DNA of 64,000 nt from Pyrenopolyporus hunteri (taxonomy: Eukaryota; Ascomycota; Sordariomycetes; Xylariales; Hypoxylaceae): NCBI GenBank assembly GCA_902806595.1, contig CADCXC010000012.1:1138084-1202083 (forward strand), read 5' to 3'. The position numbers and the translations under genes are program-made. The notes under the pieces are model-generated. The model saw only the letters and a program-made list of their open reading frames with translations. It was not told the origin of the DNA and ran no database searches. Positions 61,201 to 64,000 of the stretch are shown here, piece after piece. The first letter of the stretch is position 1. Each line of letters starts with the position of its first letter.

Positions 61201-62150
61201 ATCGATAAATTAAAAAATAACATTATATTTATTTTAAATCGATATATTAAAAATATTTTTTAAAATATTATTTTCGATATTAACGTAATTAAAATATTTA
61301 TTATAAAAAAAAATTAATATTAAATTTTTATAAAAAATTTTTTCGATTAAAACTTTAAAATAAATAATAATCGAATCGATAAAATTAATATTAAATTTGA
61401 AAATAAACTTTTAATCGAATTATTAAAAACGATTATAATTAACGTTTTATTCGAATTAATCGATTTTTATATCGTAAATTTAAATATTTTATTTTTTATA
61501 TATTTAAAAAATATAAATCGATTAAACGTTTATTTAAATAATATTATAAATTAATTAATCGAAAAAAATAATATTACCGTTATTATTATTCGTAAATAAA
61601 AATATTTATAATTTTATTTCGATAATATAATTTTTTTTACGAAATTTAAATTACGTCGTATTTATATTTAATTTAATTACTTTTTTATAATTAAATTATA
61701 TATTTTTTTAAATAAAATAAATTATAACGTCGATATTAAAAATATTAAAAAAATTAATAAATTTTATTATTATTATTAAATTAAAAATAAAATATTTTAA
61801 GAATTTAAATTTAATTTAAAAAACTTTAATATAAATTTTAATTACGAAATTATCGTTAATATTATATATTTAAATAAACGTTTCGTTTTATATATAATCG
61901 ACGTTATTATAAAATTTTAAATTATTTATTTTATAAAAATTATTTTTATTAAAAAAATTTAAAATATATTAAAATAATATTAAATTAACATTTATTTTAA
62001 ACCTTCGAATATTATTATATATAATATTAATATAAATTTTAATAATATTAAATTTCGAAATAAAATTTATATTATTAAAATTATTTATTATTAAATATTT
62101 ATTAAAATATATTAATTTATTAATAAAATCGAAAAATATTATAATTTTAT
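58250..62150 (-). pseudogene. RIP-degraded gene relic, copy 2 (inverted, interrupted by P copy 3)
   Basis: Reverse complement of 54,420-56,900, split by P copy 3 at 59,400-60,780. The FDEY box is preserved (minus strand, about 58,793-58,781). The far part (60,780-62,150) matches 55,800-54,420 in reverse. Independent C/T differences between the copies show both were mutated separately. Same uncertain identity as copy 1. Confidence 0.4.
59400..60780 (-). repeat. P repeat, copy 3 (full, interrupts a decayed gene)
   Basis: Reverse-complement arrangement of copy 2. About thirteen copies of CGATTTATTTAATT lie at about 60,215-60,415; the 12-mer array is short here (about 59,485-59,525). Sequence on either side (58.25-59.40 and 60.78-62.15) continues the same inverted gene relic, so this copy looks inserted. 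Confidence 0.75.
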
Positions 62151-63290
62151 TCGAAGTTTTTTCGAAATATTATTTCGATTTTTTTTTTTAATAAAAAAAA
62201 ATTTAATTACGTAAAAATTTACGAGTTATATTTTTTACGTTATATTCGTTATATATTATATTATATTATATTATATTATATTACGTTACGTTAATTAATT
62301 TCGTATACGTTTTACGTAACGATTTATATTACATTTTTATTTAATTAATTAAATCGTTATATATATTATAATTATTATATTTAAAATTATTTATATCTTA
62401 ATAAACGATTTTATTAATTAAATTAATTTAATTATATAAATTTAATTTTAATTTAACGTATAATTCGATTTAAAAAAATCGAATTAAATAAATCGAATTA
62501 AATAAATCGAATTATATAAATTTAATTATATAAATTTAATTTTAATTTAACGTATAATTTAATTTAAAAATTTTTAATTATATAAATTTAATTATAAGTA
62601 TAAATTTAATTATATAAATTTAATTTTAATTCGACGTATTTTTCGTAATATTTTTCGAAAAATTTTTCGAATTATATATTTAAAATTAAATATAAAAAAA
62701 TTATACGAATAATTATTCGCGACGATTTTATCGAAAAATAATATAAAATAGTTTTTTACGACGGTTTTTTTAAAAGTAATAAAAAATAAATTTTCGCGAC
62801 GATTTTATCGAAAATTAATAAAAGTAATTTTTCGCGACGATTTTATTAAAAAATAATAAAGGTAGTTTTTCGCGACGGTTTTTTCGAAAAATTTTTAAAA
62901 AAATAATAAAAGTAATTATTCGCGACGGTTTTTTCGAAAAATTTTTAAAAAAATAATAAAGGTAATTTTTTGCGACGGTTTTATCGAAAAATAATAAAAG
63001 TAATTTTTCGCGACGATTTTTTCGAAAAATAATACGAGTGGTTTTTCGTAAAAATTAAAAAATATTACGAAAATTATATTAAAAGTTATATTAAAAATTA
63101 TATTAAAAATTATATTAAAAGTTATATTAAAAATTATATTAAAAATTATATTAAAAATTATATTAAAAATTATATTAAAAATTATATTAATAGTTATATT
63201 AAAAAATATATAATTATAAAAATAATCGTAAAATTCGAAAAAAATCGAAGGTTATTATATTATTTTACGAAAATAACTTTTAATATTTAT
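62150..63290 (+). repeat. P repeat, copy 4
   Basis: Same module order as copy 2, with fewer 14-bp units and a long 12-mer array (about 63,070-63,210), ending TCGAAGGTTATTATATTATTTTACG. It cuts off the inverted gene relic at about 62,150. Confidence 0.75.
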
Positions 63291-63309
63291 AAAACGTATA
63301 AAATTATTA

Positions 63310-63799
63310 TTAATAAATACGTATATAAATAAAATAAAAAAATAATAATAAAAATAAATACGATATAATAAAATTAATATTATATAAATTATTTAAAAAA
63401 AAATTATTTAATAAAAAAACCGTTAAAAAAATTTCTTTTATATAAATAAAAATATATAAGTACTTTTTCTTCCTAAAGTATATATTACGAAATAATACGT
63501 ATATAAATTAATTAATTATTATTTACTTTATTTTTTTTTTCGTAATTAATTAATTATAAATTATTAATTAAATTTTTCGTTTTATTTATTTTTTTAATCG
63601 TAAATTAATTTAATTATTTTTTATTAAATTTTTTATAATTTTATTAAAAAACGCTTTTATTATTATATCCGCGAAGTTATACGACTTATATATTTATTAA
63701 ATATCATTAATTTTCCGGTTTTTATAAAATTACTTTAACGTTATTAAATCGATTATTAACTTTTTTTTATTAATATTTTTCATTTATATTAAACAGTAA
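63310..63799 (+). repeat. Q repeat, copy 4, telomere-adjacent
   Basis: Matches 50,440-50,930 along its length, then changes directly to telomere repeats at 63,800. The junction reads TATTAAACAGTAATTAGGG. Confidence 0.75.
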
Positions 63800-64000
63800 T
63801 TAGGGTTAGGGTTAGGGTTAGGGTTAGGGTTAGGGTTAGGTTAGGGTTAGGGTTAGGGTTAGGGTTAGGGTTAGGGTTAGGGTTAGGGTTAGGGTTAGGG
63901 TTAGGGTTAGGGGTTAGGGTAGGGTTAGGGTTAGGGTAGGCTAGGTTAGGGTAGGGTAGGCTAGGCTAGGCTAGGGTTAGGCTAGGCTAGGTTAGGCTGT
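63800..64000 (+). repeat. Telomere, (TTAGGG)n
   Basis: About 23 mostly perfect TTAGGG repeats, G-rich strand running to the right end, so this is a right chromosome end. From about 63,910 the units become irregular (GGGGTTAGGGTAGGG, then TAGGC units), which may be base-calling error at read ends. Confidence 0.97.

Larger units (their letters stand above)
48250..63799. other. AT-rich RIP block 2 (subtelomere)
   Basis: 15.5 kb of almost pure A/T in which C is nearly always followed by G, beginning ~155 bp upstream of the glucosidase II beta start and ending at the telomere. It contains no intact gene. Its parts are listed separately: P and Q repeat copies and the inverted pair of a decayed gene. 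Between 52.8 and 54.4 kb and at 56.9-57.9 kb I could not assign content beyond degraded former coding or repeat DNA. Confidence 0.85.

Noticed and set aside
48505..63210. CRISPR-like arrays (12- and 41-bp periodic repeats)
   Set aside because: No unique spacers, eukaryotic DNA; they are tandem satellite units within the P repeats.
48250..63799. Centromere
   Set aside because: The block runs straight into the telomere and is made of subtelomeric repeats.

Overview
The window is the right-hand end of a chromosome of a filamentous ascomycete (Pezizomycotina, most likely a Sordariomycete). The support is: short GT-AG introns, mostly 54-200 nt; fungal gene families (TOR kinase, GH71 glucanase, PL4 rhamnogalacturonan lyase, Pex23-family peroxin); AT-rich blocks with the signature of repeat-induced point mutation (RIP); and a TTAGGG telomere that starts at 63,800 and reads out to the end. 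I see no rRNA, tRNA or CRISPR array.

The layout is two-speed. GC-balanced gene DNA lies at about 1-2,820 and 10,200-48,250. Two AT-rich blocks lie at about 2,820-10,195 and 48,250-63,799. The first block is one RIP-degraded Ty3/Gypsy LTR retrotransposon on the minus strand: its LTRs are still visible as ~300 bp direct repeats, and a reverse-transcriptase core can be read through the damage. The second block is a subtelomere of nested, inverted modules. It holds four copies of a ~1.1-1.5 kb satellite-like unit (here called P), several copies of a ~220 bp unit (here called Q), and a RIP-degraded gene present twice in inverted orientation that may be a superfamily 2 helicase. In both blocks almost every remaining C is followed by G.

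Ten multi-exon or long genes are annotated, with exon boundaries worked out by hand. In order they are: a molybdenum sulfite-oxidase-family gene (minus strand, with an apparent 1-nt frameshift and a GC-AG intron); a cyclin-D1-binding-protein-1-like gene (plus); GH71 alpha-1,3-glucanase (minus); PL4 rhamnogalacturonan lyase (plus); an MFS transporter of the YCR023C/ZIFL type (minus); an MFS sugar transporter (plus); a Pex23-family dysferlin-domain peroxin (minus); a large uncharacterised fungal protein (minus); TOR kinase (minus); Rtf2 (plus); and the glucosidase II beta subunit (minus). Counting each of these, there are eleven genes. The lyase, the two transporters and the GH71 enzyme form a small carbohydrate-acquisition neighbourhood at 12.6-24.8 kb. 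TOR and Rtf2 are divergent, and Rtf2 converges on the glucosidase subunit.

The most unusual observation is in the sugar transporter. Its second intervening sequence cannot be removed in frame as one intron. It fits a spliceosomal twin intron (stwintron): a 67-nt internal intron lies between the first G and the second T of the outer intron's 5' splice site, and removing it regenerates a GTGAGT donor whose excision restores the exact family motif.
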